A stretch of 64,000 bases of DNA from Poa pratensis (Eukaryota > Streptophyta > Magnoliopsida > Poales > Poaceae), in the NCBI GenBank assembly GCA_947311845.1, contig CAMZMU010000040.1:56376330-56440329 (forward strand), in the 5' to 3' direction. Under the pieces are notes generated by a model that saw only the letters and a list, made by a program, of their open reading frames with translations, made no database searches and was not told where the DNA came from. A program made the position numbers and the translations under genes. How positions within the stretch are numbered: position 1 is the stretch's first letter; the number at the start of each line of letters is the position of its first letter. Shown here piece after piece: positions 44,232 through 54,258 of the stretch.

Positions 44232-46992
44232 TCACACGGCTTCAGGAGGGAAAACCCATGCTAGACCCCACTGGCCATCTTGGCGTTGCGGTACTGCTGG
44301 AGTCCCTGAATGCAATGGCTTGAAAGTCCCGGTTCTCACGTTGTATATGCCAGCATCGTGTAGAGGGTTTGCAGAAGACTGTGGGCAAGGATAGTCACAG
44401 ATGAAGTAGATGCAATCCTCTTGTGATCCACTGCACTCTCCAGCAGGCAGGGACTTGGAGCTTTGTTTACCAAGAAAGAGCGCGTGGCCACCCAAATCAC
44501 TCACCACTCTCCACTGAGCAGGGTTGGTGCGCATGTCTGCCTCAATGACCTTAAATCCAACAGTCTGAGGATTACCAGCAAAACCCTCCGTGAGAAAACC
44601 CTCCATGACGCCCATAAAGCGTTGCACCATCAATAATTTACCACCACATTCAACTAGATACTGCTTGAGTTCATAATTCCCCTTTGGGTCCAAGTATCGA
44701 GGCGTTCCAAGAAAACCACCAATAGAGTCAATTACGCAGTTGATGGTTGGAGTACTACCAAGGTCCGCGCCGAAATCAACGATGAAAAGCTTGTAATACT
44801 CAGACACAATGTACAGCCTTCCATTGAAGAATGCAAGGTCCATAAACAGAGATAGGTATTCAGCAGTAGCAGCACTGAACGAGGAAGTGGCAGCAGGTGG
44901 TTGGATAAGACAGAGATCGTCAGAATAACCATTGCCAATGATCAACGCAGCAGCAAGGGACTTTGGTGATGATTCCAGGGGCGAGGGCGCCACAAGCTTA
45001 TAGGAAATTGGCTAACCAGTATGGCGATTTATCTCGGTCTGCCAAACCGTGACGAGATTAGGAAGCTCAAATGTCGTCTTGGAGAAAGGGTTCAGAAATG
45101 AGCATGCACCATCACTGCTCATGAGAAATAGCCAGTTGGCAATGGAGCCATGGCAACAAACACCATCTGGTACAGGCATGCGATGAATCTCACCACCTGG
45201 GATGCTGAGGAAGGTTCCATCGGGGAGGGTGAGCCAAGGGAATGGGAGTGGAAGAGTCTGTGAGGTACTATTAGAGTGCCATGGGTGACAGACAGCTCTC
45301 AGACGAACACGGTCAGCTAGGGACGGGAGGCGCTTGAGGACAAGACTCAGGAGTTCCGGTGGAAGATCTGACCAAGGTCCAAACTGTTGAGCCTCCACCA
45401 TGCAAGTCTACAAGACAAGACACATGATTCATAGTTAAGAAAAGTAAGACAAATGAAATGCATATGCTTCTTGTAACGTTCAAGAACCAAGGCTAGAAGT
45501 TCAGATTATAATAAAAATATAAAGGCCCATGGAAACAGGCAAAGTGATCCATGAGACGAGAAATAAACTAATAAAAGTACTATATCTTCCATACTAACTT
45601 GCGTTGCATTTCACACTAATCATATATATATGATTCTAGCACTGGTAAGAGCAGCTAAAGCAGGCAGCGATGGAATATTTATTTGTCACGGTAACTCGAA
45701 CTAAGCACACATGTTTTTGAACTGAAGGTACACTAAAGAGAAAATAATAATCATTTCCTCTAACTAGAAATACCAACAGCAGCATCATGTGTACAGTTAA
45801 CTAACAAACTGTTGAGCTTTGATCGCAAGTCTACAAGATAAGACACTCGATTCATAGTTCAGGAAGTAAGAAAATTGAAATGCATATGTTTCTTGTACTG
45901 TTCAAGAACCAAGGCCACAACAAAGCATTAGAAGTTCAGATTATAATCAAAACATAAAGATGCCATGGAAACCAGCAAATGGATCCATTAGACGAGAAAT
46001 AAACTAGTAAAAGCACTATATCTTAAATACTAACTTGCCTTGCAGTTCACATTAATCATATGTAAGCTTCTAGCATCTGCTAACAGCAGCACAAGCAGGC
46101 AGCAATGGACTATTTACTTCTCATGGTAACAAGAACAAAGCTCAGTACTGAAGGTACGCTAAAAGGGAAAACAATAATCATGTCCTATAACTAGAAACAC
46201 CAACAGCAGGTGTGTACGGTGAACTAACAATGAACCATGTTCTTGATATCCCATGTGTAATAACCTAAGTTTATTATGCTACTTACAGCAGCCCTCTGCT
46301 TCGTATTACTGAAAAGCCAGAGAGTGGTCGGTGAAATAAACAATGTTGAACAGAAACTGACATTTTATTCAAGTACGTATTACTGAAGATTTTCCATTAC
46401 CTAGCTTAGATGAGCTAGAACATATAAATTTGGTTATGTAAATTAGCTATCTGCAATGTAGTTGCCAATATTTTATTCAAGAACAAGCTGAAACATCGAT
46501 ACGTGAACATCTGAGGTAATTATTACCACACATTTGTAGCTTTTAGATCATGTAAAAAGATTCATTACCAAGATTTGATCAACAACAAGAATAAATTTCG
46601 GATCGACTTTTATACAAAAAAAAATGACTAGGCAAAGTAGCAATCAGGAACAATAACAAAAAGGCCACACCCCTAACCCCAAGAACATGCAGAATAACCG
46701 AGATGTGCGCATCGTGGCCAAGCTTTCATACATACTTGCAGTTTTAGGTAAAGAATCAATGTAATTTAGGTAAAGAATCAATTCTTTCAACCGGCCAAAG
46801 CCCTAGCTGAAGATAATGAGACAAAGGAGCAAAGGAGGGGTCACGACTTACTACTGAGTGCGTAGTGGCCTGCTCGGCGAGAAGCAGGGAGGCGGGGAAG
46901 CCATCAGCGGAGGCCTGGGTACCTCCGGCGAGGCTCGCACCGACGGGCATCGGAACCTGGTCGTGGGTAGGCGTGGGCAGGGGAGAAGCCAT
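44232..46992 (-). pseudogene. F-box/DUF295 protein gene with one in-frame stop
   Basis: The main exon (45,407-44,232, minus) encodes an F-box at residues ~10-42 from the Met at 45,401 (WSDLPPELLSLVLKRLPS, VRLRAVCHPWH), then a DUF295 region ending WGLAWVFPPEAV. A TAG at 45,014-45,012 interrupts an otherwise continuous 388-codon frame; both sides are in the same frame and clearly belong together. An upstream exon 46,992-46,852 (MASPLPTPTHDQVPMPVG...) with a GTAAGT donor can be spliced in phase to 45,407, which would add 49 residues before that Met. Such proteins recruit substrates to SCF ubiquitin ligases; the target is unknown. A truncated F-box-only product of 129 aa remains possible. A fragment of a relative lies at 38,576. 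Confidence 0.8.
45382..46231. repeat. ~425-bp tandem duplication inside the F-box gene intron, spanning the acceptor
   Basis: The block from 45,382 (CAAACTGTTGAGCC... GCAAGTCTACAAGA) recurs from 45,807 (CAAACTGTTGAGCT... GCAAGTCTACAAGA). Both have GTTCAAGAACCAAGGC, GAAGTTCAGATTATAAT and GACGAGAAATAAACTA. The repeat begins inside the coding exon and includes the splice acceptor, so the intron carries a second acceptor-like site at about 45,834. Confidence 0.85.
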
Positions 46993-48107
46993 GGAGTGTG
47001 AGGGTTTGGGAGTGAAAGGAGGAGGCCTGTATATACTGTCAACAGCTGGAGCGGATGGAATTTATTGGAGCCGTTGAGCGACGTTTGGGGAATTTATTTG
47101 CATGTTTACCTATTTTATTTACAGTTTACTGCTAGGTGCAGTGTACTGTTTATTGCGAGAGCAAAAGGGTGGTAATACTACTTTTAATGAAAAATCTTAG
47201 TGCTTCCAAAACGCATGAACAGGAAGCCTATAGGATTTGAATGTCATACAAATTTAATCCTATATCATTAGCAAACCACAGGAATTTAAACTATGGCTTG
47301 TCTGATGCCATAGAAAAACAAAAAACTTCTAAAAAGGCTTAGAGTGGATGCTAGATTCCTATAAAATATAGTACAACCGAACTCTTATAAACAAATTGCT
47401 ATAGGATCCAACGCGACAAATCAAACGACCAATGTAGAAAAAAGCTTAAGGATTATAATCCCTAAAAAAATGTAGTCCTTAGTAGTACATGTAGCAATTC
47501 ACTAGGAGCACGTTCGAGTTCTTTGCTCGATTAGGCCGACGGGTATGGCGGCGATGACCTGTGCGCAGCCGCGGTAAAGGTGGCATAGGTGGTGGCGAGC
47601 TGGTGGATCATTTTCGCGAGGAGAAATGCGAGATGCACGATCGAAGATGACGACTCGACAGTCCATTCCACGGGGGGTTGGAGCTTAGAGGGAAATGTTG
47701 ACGAGGGCGGGAAGCAAAAGGTGTTGGGAGACAACATGTCGGGAACCAAGAAGGTGAGTGACGCCATTAAAACAATGATGATCGGCCGCTCTGCCGATGA
47801 TTGATTGGGTCCGCATATTAAGATCCTATGCGGCGCGGGTCAGACACTTTCGAGCCAGCCCCGAAAGTTGGGGCCGGACAAGGAGATGTTGGACACGTAT
47901 TTGGGCCATCTGGAGCGATGGGATGTCGTTGAGTACCGTTTTCATGTCCGGACCGCTATTTGCCCGATGGGAAATCTATCAGGATGGCGGGAAAATAATC
48001 TTAGAATCTAATAACATGTTCTTTGAAAGTGCATGCTCTTCCCCCAAATAATTATATTGGTCACTTGTAACAATCATGTATGCAGAATATTTACCGGTAG
48101 GTAGTAA
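46993..48107. other. Upstream region of the F-box gene and spacer
   Basis: 47,530-48,010 has plus-strand open stretches without a recognised domain. 47,210-47,480 looks like a degenerate DNA-transposon remnant (AT-rich, TCCTATA-type repeats). No gene supported. Confidence 0.35.
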
Positions 48108-48459
48108 GAGTATCTCCAAGCGAGGCCCCCAAACAGCCCCCAAACCGGTTTATTTCTGTCTGAGCGTGTCCGGGCGCGTCCGCTCACCCCAAACTCACCC
48201 CATCACCCCACATATGGGGTGAGTTTGGGGACGTCCGGGTGTCCGCATGCCCACGGTAGACCACTTTTACACCTACTTTTTCTTTCTTTTGTCCTTCTTT
48301 AATTATTCTCTCTCATACTCCACCAATCACATGCAAGGTCCCCACAGTTTGGGATAATATTTGGGGCCATGGTTGTAAGAGATCATTTTTTCGGGTGATC
48401 CGCGGACATATGCCCCAACAGTTTGGGGATGAATTTGGGGACCATGACTAGAGATGCTC
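48108..48459. mobile_element. MITE with GAGCATCTCC-type ends, ~350 bp
   Basis: Left GAGTATCTCCAAGCGAGG, and inverse of the right end GAGCATCTCTAGTCATGG. Subterminal parts are rich in CCCCAAA/TTTGGGG. No ORF. The ends resemble those of the larger elements at 48,660 and 52,946. Flanking AGTA on both sides could be a target duplication. Confidence 0.65.
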
Positions 48460-48659
48460 TAGTACACCCACCGGTGATCAATACTTGTATTCTTGAAGTA
48501 GATCGATAATTGATTACATGCATCACGTATAGACTTCTGATTAACAGCGTGGAGGCAAAAATGTTAAAAGATTGTTTGGTGCTGACCTTAATTCGAGACA
48601 ATAAAAACCTTGATTAGATGTGGCATAGGGTGGTCGGGAGCAGGTCATGATGGCAGTAA

Positions 48660-50182
48660 GAGCACCTCCAACGGGCTGGCGCATACGGAGCAGACCAGTC
48701 CGATTTTGTCCGAACGGACATCGGAGGTGCTCCAACGGGCTGGCGCATATCGCCATGTGTCCGGGAGGACACGCGTTTTCACCCCAAACGCGGCCCATTT
48801 TTGGTCCGCCTTTGGTCGCATTTGGTCCACGCGCGGACAGAGCGCGTGTCCTCCCGTGTCCGCGTCTGGCCCACCTGGCAGCGACCGTGGCCGCTTCAGC
48901 TACCTCGCTGGGTCCTATTAAATGGGACCGCTGGCCGAACCCTATCCCCACTCTCCCCAGTCCCCACTCCGCTTCCAGTCCACTCCAAACCCTACCTAGC
49001 CGCCGCCGCCCCGTCGCCTGCCACCATGAAGAAGGCCGCCTGGTTCTTCAAGGGCCGCCACAATGCGGAGATGTACTGGGAGGTGCAAGCGCCCCTGCCG
49101 TGGGGCGATGCGCATCTCCCAGATGGCTGGCATCTGAACAGCCGGCGTGTGCCCGTGCCGGCCATCCCGCGCTCCGGCAGGGCGCGCACGGAGGAGATCC
49201 TCCGCCGCCGGAGCTTCCTCCTGGCCGATCTCGTCCACGACCCAGCGTACGCGATTAACTCGCCGCTGTGGGATCGGTGGTTCGAGCTCGAGCACGACCA
49301 GCGCCGTCGTGCGGCCTTCGCGGCAGAACCACCGGCCGGCTACCAGCCCGTGGAGGAGGAAGTCGACTCCGAGGGCGACGTCGACTTCGTCTTCGGATCG
49401 AGCGACGACGACGCGCCGACGGGAGCGGTGAAGATGGAGGCCGCCGATGCCGCGCCGTCCGCGCCGCCCGCTGCCTACGACGACGATGCCGCCCTCCAGG
49501 CTGGCCTGGACGCCTCCAATCTGGAGGAGATTGGCCAGTGGCCTGGCCTCGGGGAGGCACTCCGAGCGTCGGCGGAGGCTGCGGCGGAGGCACTCCGGCA
49601 GCAGCGGGAGGAGGAGGCCTGGGCCCTCCAGGAGGAGGCGGAGGCCTGGCGTCGCCAGGAGGAGGCGGAGGCCTGGAACCGGCAGCAGAACGAGGAGGCG
49701 GCGGCCTGGGGACTCCGCCAAGCGCCGTGGTCACCGTGGCGTGATCCTGCCGATGCACCGGCGTGGCAGCCTGCACCGGCATGGCCGCAAGAGCCCGAGG
49801 CGCTACCCACGCCACCGCCACAAGGGCCGCCGGCGCACCTCTACGAGGTGCCGCCGTACATCATCCTCTCGGATGACGACGCTTAAGCGGCCACGGCGAG
49901 ATCTTGGCCGCGGCGTCGGCAGCTCCAGCGGCGCCGCCCCTCCCCTAACCCAGCAACAATAGGGTTATTTTCTTTTTTTTTGTACATTTTGTGTCACTGG
50001 CCCGTGGGGCCTTGCTACCTATTTTATGTAAATTAATTTTCGTTTTCTTTTTTATTTAACTATGCGCCACGCCGTTGGAGCCACCCCCACCCCAAACCCT
50101 CTCCTTGTCCGCGGTCCGCCCCCAAACGGACAAAAGCGGACCAATTTCGGTGTCCGTTTGCGCCACGCCGTTGGAGGTGCCC
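48660..50182. mobile_element. PIF/Harbinger-like element with TAA target duplication, carrying one ORF
   Basis: The left end, GAGCACCTCCAACGGGCTGG followed by CGCA, and the inverse of the right end, GGGCACCTCCAACGGCGTGG followed by CGCA, match at about 21 of 24 positions. TAA flanks both sides (48,657-48,659 and 50,183-50,185), as expected for PIF/Harbinger. The only gene is the non-transposase ORF at 49,026. The left terminus is repeated internally at about 48,727 (GGTGCTCCAACGGGCTGGCG). Length is 1,523 bp, too short for an autonomous element. Confidence 0.82.
49026..49886 (+). CDS. Transposon-borne LPDGW-domain protein A, 286 aa
   Basis: The ATG at 49,026 has a good context (CCACCATGA) and opens 286 codons to TAA at 49,884. 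The N-terminal domain (~1-95) starts KKAAWFFKGRHNAEMYW. It contains LPDGW (31-35), RRVPVPAIP and DPAYAINSPLWDRW (72-85). An acidic tract follows (VEEEVDSEGDVDFVF, SSDDD), then an Ala/Glu coiled-coil-like repeat EEAEAW (about 190-235), a Pro/Trp-rich part and C-terminal YIILSDDDA, which resembles a SUMO-interacting motif. No DDE catalytic signature or DNA-binding fold is visible. The domain recurs in the ORF at 53,576, also inside a TIR element. It may be a captured host gene or an accessory protein of a Harbinger-type system. Function is unknown. Confidence 0.65.
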   Translation: MKKAAWFFKGRHNAEMYWEVQAPLPWGDAHLPDGWHLNSRRVPVPAIPRSGRARTEEILRRRSFLLADLVHDPAYAINSPLWDRWFELEHDQRRRAAFAAEPPAGYQPVEEEVDSEGDVDFVFGSSDDDAPTGAVKMEAADAAPSAPPAAYDDDAALQAGLDASNLEEIGQWPGLGEALRASAEAAAEALRQQREEEAWALQEEAEAWRRQEEAEAWNRQQNEEAAAWGLRQAPWSPWRDPADAPAWQPAPAWPQEPEALPTPPPQGPPAHLYEVPPYIILSDDDA

Positions 50183-50672
50183 TAAGCTCTACTTGGGAAG
50201 CAAAAAGATGTCCAAAGATTTAGCTGTTGCATGCTGCACTGACGGAGAAAGAGAGCGGGGCAGTGGGTTCTTGTGCAGTCCAATCCAACGTGATGAATGC
50301 TTCCTCGCAGTGGTCGGACTTTTGCGTCCCATTGTAGGAGTACTATGTTTGACGCATGCTGTTGCTGTAGCCCTGTAGTATGGCGGTATTGACCACTGAG
50401 TAGATCTAGAGGGAGGTGCCTTGGGCCTTGCGTTTCGGTGTTGCTCAGGACAGATGCTGTGGCAGCGGAGCAAGACTAGACCGGCGACAGGTTTCTGATG
50501 GAAAGATGCAGAGACTTGGACACGACAACCCGGCTGCGTTATCTGATGGTAAAATCCAGGAAAGTTGACTTTGCCCCTTGGAGAAAACGGGAAGCCAATG
50601 AACCATTGGTGAGTGGTTCTGCTCGACGATTAGACTGGTTTGAAATTATGAACTTGAATTCTAATTAAGGTA
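50183..50672. other. Spacer holding an old duplicated block
   Basis: Includes 50,429-50,580, which resembles 55,036-55,190 (GCTGTGGCAGCGGAG, GATGGAAAGA, CGACA-CCGGCTG, TGACTTTGCCC). No gene. Confidence 0.45.
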
Positions 50673-50780
50673 CTCCTCCATTTAAAAATAAGTGTCTTAA
50701 ATTTGTTAAAAAATTGATGTATCTAAACGTATTTCACATATAAATACATCACCCACTTTTGAGTAAACTTGAGACGCTTA
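50673..50780. mobile_element. Degenerate Stowaway MITE
   Basis: Left CTCCTCCATTTAAAAATAAG after a TA, inner arms AAGTGTCTTAAATTTG and AAACTTGAGACGCTTATTTT inverted. The right terminus is lost into the 41-bp repeat at 50,781. Confidence 0.6.
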
Positions 50781-50821
50781 TTTTCTCCTAAACGACCATT
50801 TTACAGATTTTCAGCCACTAG
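50781..50821. repeat. 41-bp direct repeat, copy 1
   Basis: TTTTCTCCTAAACGACCATT then TTACAGATTTTCAGCCACTAG. It matches 52,487-52,527 with four mismatches. The two copies bracket the LINE end and the hAT elements. Confidence 0.8.
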
Positions 50822-51066
50822 ATATGTGTAGTGTGGTTACGGGAGAGAACAAATGGGGTTGTCTGGCCCATGTCCGCCAACACGTCTTGAATATATGAGG
50901 TTAAATTAGACAAGTCTGATGCTCTTGGTGGTTTGAAGATTTTGTTGAGAAATAAATTTTGGAGCTTAGAGAAGACTGTGTTGTATTTTTTACGCATGTG
51001 CTGCAGGTTTGGCCTGTACTGAGTTGTCATTAGGAGTGAAGTCATCACCGAGGTTGTGGCTCTCCA

Positions 51067-51714
51067 GTGGTGCAGATCACGCCCGAGCTGCAGGAGCCTT
51101 GTGGGGAACCGTCTATGGTGCTACTGATGGAGATGTGCTCATTGGAGTCCTTGGCGATGGACATGGCGTCACCATCATCTCCATCTGAGTCCTGTCAGTT
51201 GTGTGCCTGTGTGGACAGTGTAGGTTTGGTTGATTCTGTCACGCTCTCATCTCTGAGTGACCAGGTTGATGAGACAGGTTTGTTGGTGCCTAACTCTGAG
51301 CCTCTCTTTGGTAAAGAGGTTTGCGACTTGCTCGTTGACTTGGAGACGGCTTGTCCTGGATATGGCAAGGATATTGCTTTCGTCTTGGCGGGAACTGCAT
51401 TGGATGGTGTAATGATGAAGGTTGAGAAGTCTCTCAGGAGGGCAAGAAAGAAGCTTGGCATCGGAAGGAAAGCTTCCACTTTTGCTTGATCGTTGAGCCC
51501 TTTTGAGCTTGTCGTGTTAGTTCGTGGTTGTGCTAGGTTGAGCCAGTTGTTGTTAGCTTGCGGGTGTTGCTTGCTTTAGGTGTTGTTCTCTGTGGTTGTG
51601 TGAGCTCCTCCCTGTTTGTTGTATGGTTTTTGTCCGGTTTCTCCCGCTAATAAACCGGACACCTTCTTCTTAATTAATGATAAGGCAAAGCTTTTGCCTT
51701 CGTTTCAAAAAAAA
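51067..51714 (+). mobile_element. LINE-type 3' end with A tail
   Basis: An open frame 51,067-51,489 (140 aa, ending KSLRRARKKLGIGRKAST) is followed by a 3' UTR with TAATAAACCGGACACC, a palindrome AAGGCAAAGCTTTTGCCTT and an A8 tail at 51,707-51,714. This UTR type is familiar from plant non-LTR elements. The ORF is not recognised as reverse transcriptase and may be the 3' part of a LINE ORF or a passenger. The 5' end is not defined. Confidence 0.5.
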
Positions 51715-51747
51715 GGAAGTGTGACTGTGAGGTATATTTAATATTTT

Positions 51748-52483
51748 TAGGGTGTAAACGGATCCGGTGGCGAAGCTAGTGCAGAGAACTATTGAGTTCA
51801 CCTCTTGTTATTATAGTATAGTATTTTAATAATTAGCAACATAACACTCTAGTTTAATAAAGGCTTGATTTCATTGAGTTCATGTGAACCCAATCGTTCT
51901 ATGCCAGCTCCGCCACTGAACGGATTGGATCGGATCGAATTTTAGCTCTACCATATCATTTATCACATTTTTTCATCGGATTCAGAGCGAAGAGGATAAT
52001 GACCGGATGCGGATTCGGAGGCGGATATATGTGGTCACGAATTCGGGAACGGAAATGGGACGGGTTCGGAGCGGAAACAAAATTAATCGGATAGATACGC
52101 ACATACATAAATTGTCAAGCAATACAACCAAAATAATTGTTCAGAAACCTAGTACCTATCGAAGTTGTACCACATAGTCTTTAGTGAGTTTTTTTCAACC
52201 GGATGAACTCGACAACTCACTAAATGCATAATGCTCTATTAGGTTAGTCATTTCAGTAGAAAATCGGATTATTCGGATTAAAACCGTCGGATAATCCTAT
52301 TTAATTTCCAGATAATCCATATTTTGAGCTATTTGACGTATCATATCCTATACCATATCTGGTTGGCAAGTTCGAAATCGGATATCCTTATCCAGCGGAT
52401 TCGTTTAAACCGGATATGGACTCTTCAAAACGGTTTCAGAATCGAATACAATGCAGAAATTATCCTATCTGTTTACACCCCTA
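51748..52483. mobile_element. hAT-like non-autonomous element (outer), ~736 bp
   Basis: Left TAGGGTGTAAACGGAT and inverse of the right end TAGGGGTGTAAACAGAT. The interior is rich in GGAT and CGGATAT motifs. No ORF. The target duplication is not clear. Hosts the inner element at 51,765. Confidence 0.6.
51765..51918. mobile_element. hAT MITE nested in the outer element, 154 bp
   Basis: Ends CCGGTGGCGAAGCTAG and, inverted, CAGTGGCGGAGCTGGC. The 8-bp flanks AACGGATC (51,757-51,764) and AACGGATT (51,919-51,926) match at 7 of 8. The insertion is 17 bp inside the outer element's end. Confidence 0.8.
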
Positions 52484-52486
52484 ATC

Positions 52487-52527
52487 TTTTCTCCTAAATG
52501 ACCCTTTTACATATTTTAAGCCACTAG
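52487..52527. repeat. 41-bp direct repeat, copy 2
   Basis: See 50,781-50,821. It begins four bases after the outer hAT element ends. Confidence 0.8.
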
Positions 52528-52945
52528 GCCTCTCATTAAAAGCTTTTAACCGGATGTGACCCTTCTAATAAACGCCATCGAGTCAAGGGTTCTAAGTGAG
52601 AGTCTCTGAAAATCTCAAAATGCGTCATTCACGTTGGCTTATCTAAGACTACAAAATGCAAAAAAAAGGCAAAGTCATTTGAAATAAGCATTTGATATGA
52701 TGCTTCTACAATCTCAGGTCCTCTAAGATTTCTCCATAGACTGGAAATCTCATAATACGCCATTCGCATTGGCATGTCTGACAATCTTAGAGGCTCCAAG
52801 GTTACAAAAACGCAATATCAAATCGCTTATTTGAAATCACTGTCGTGTTTTACATTTCTCAGTTTTAGATAAAGCCAAATGAATTTAGGAAATTATCTTA
52901 GATTGTGAGAGCGCCTTTTAGTGTGGTGTTTTTTGAGAGGCATTA
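52528..52945. other. Spacer, no gene seen
   Basis: Repeated AATCTC/CTCTAAGATT motifs (about 52,610 and 52,710-52,790) suggest an old direct duplication. No coding sequence. Confidence 0.4.
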
Positions 52946-53575
52946 GAGCATCTCCACCGGGGATCTCCAAGTGACCCCCCAAAGCCCAAGGGGTCCGGAC
53001 GCAGAAAACCGCCACCAGCGGCACCCCCCCCCCCCAAAGGCTCGCCCTGAGCAATTTCGTGTCTGGCACCCCCGAAAGGGCCTTCAAGTTTGGAGACCCT
53101 CTCGGGGGTGCCGGACATGGGGCGGACATGGCCTCCGACAGGGGTGGCCCGCCCGTCATACACACAGCGTCGGCGCTCGTGTTAATTAGGGCTGTGCATG
53201 AGGCCGTTGCGCCCGATTTTAATGGCGAGGCGACGAGACGGCAGTACGCCTGTCAGCACGCGTCGCAATAACGTCGCGCCCGTTCCCGTGGCGGGCACAG
53301 AGCGAAGTGACGCGTCACAATAACGCCGCGCCCGTTCCCATGGCGCAGACGGAAGCGACGCGTGTTGAAGTCACAGCGGCTGCCCGCGGCGGCGCCCTGC
53401 ACACGCGTCGTCGGCGTCAATGCGTGGCCAGGCGAACCGGTGGCCGCGTTAATGCAGGCCACCCAACCCCGCTCCTCCGGCCGCGTTTAAAACCCGACAC
53501 GTCGCAGTCCTCCTCTCCCCACACCACCACTTCTCCCTCTCTCTCAACTCGCCACAAGAAGATCGGCCGCCAAGC

Positions 53576-54181
53576 ATGGCGGGTAGCCGCGAGACGCCGG
53601 AGGAGCACGACCTTCGGCAGCTGGAGGAACGCCGCCGTCGCAACGAGGAGGTAGAGATGGCCAAGGCGTTCCGGCGGGATATGTGGCGCGAGGAGGCCGA
53701 CAACGCGCCTTCGTACGTGCTCTCGCTGGAGACCGCGCAGCTGTGCAGCCGCCACGCGGTGCCGGTGGAGGACTTCGCCACCCTACCGGACGGGTGGGTG
53801 AGGAACGCCGTCAACGTTCCGGTGGCGCCGCGGCTCAGCGTGCAGGAGCGCATCGACTTCGTCAAGCGGAAGTGGATGGAGATGTCGTACGAGCAAAAAC
53901 TCGACCCCAAGTACTCCATCTCGGCGCCCTACTGGCACGCCGTGGTGGACGCGGAGTACGAGGCACGTCGTAGCGGTGGAGCAAATGCCACGCGGGAGCC
54001 AACTTCGGTGACGGCAACAGACGACGAGCGTGACGGCGAGGACGACGACCCCGAGCTGCCCAATATCCCTTTACCACCGGCTGCATCTTGGTCAGCAGCG
54101 TCGCCGTCACCGAAGAAGGGGGCACCGGATGAAACTGGAAAGGCTTCCCATCAAACGCCCCGCCGGATGCCACGGCGGTAG
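53576..54181 (+). CDS. Transposon-borne LPDGW-domain protein B, 201 aa
   Basis: The ATG at 53,576 opens 201 codons to TAG. Residues ~10-40 are a charged helix (HDLRQLEERRRRNEEVEMAK). The domain follows: LPDGW (70-74), VNVPVAPRLSVQERIDFV and DPKYSISAPYW (110-120), then EYEARR. It aligns collinearly with protein A at 49,026 (LPDGW, VPVPAIP, DPAYAINSPLW, ELEHDQRR). An acidic tract DDERDGEDDDPELP comes next, as in A. No transposase signature is seen. The 3' part of the element holds repeats that may be decayed coding sequence, so the ORF may once have been longer. The shared domain in two TIR elements points to a family carried by them. Function is unknown. Confidence 0.62.
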   Translation: MAGSRETPEEHDLRQLEERRRRNEEVEMAKAFRRDMWREEADNAPSYVLSLETAQLCSRHAVPVEDFATLPDGWVRNAVNVPVAPRLSVQERIDFVKRKWMEMSYEQKLDPKYSISAPYWHAVVDAEYEARRSGGANATREPTSVTATDDERDGEDDDPELPNIPLPPAASWSAASPSPKKGAPDETGKASHQTPRRMPRR

Positions 54182-54202
54182 ATCAAATCCAACCACGTGC
54201 CG

Positions 54203-54258
54203 GCCGCGAAACCAGAAGCCTCAGCCACGGCCGCGAAACCAGAAGCCTCAGCCACGGC
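54203..54258. repeat. 27-bp tandem repeat, two copies
   Basis: GCCGCGAAACCAGAAGCCTC plus AGCCACG starts at 54,203 and 54,230. A longer imperfect repeat of CTTCCTCAAGGCCGCAGCCG follows at about 54,275-54,350. All lie inside the TIR element after its ORF. Confidence 0.9.

Noticed and set aside
48801..49025. Longer N-terminus for protein A from 48,801
   Set aside because: The extension lies in the transposon's terminal region, starts at a non-ATG codon and has no similarity to protein B. CCACCATGA at 49,026 is the better start.
48996..49962. Large overlapping ORFs in other frames of the 49-kb gene
   Set aside because: Pro/Arg/Gly-rich shadows caused by GC3-rich coding sequence; the frame beginning at 49,026 has the shared domain and a good start context.
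53449..53919. 156-aa minus-strand ORF opposite protein B
   Set aside because: Antisense shadow, no domain.
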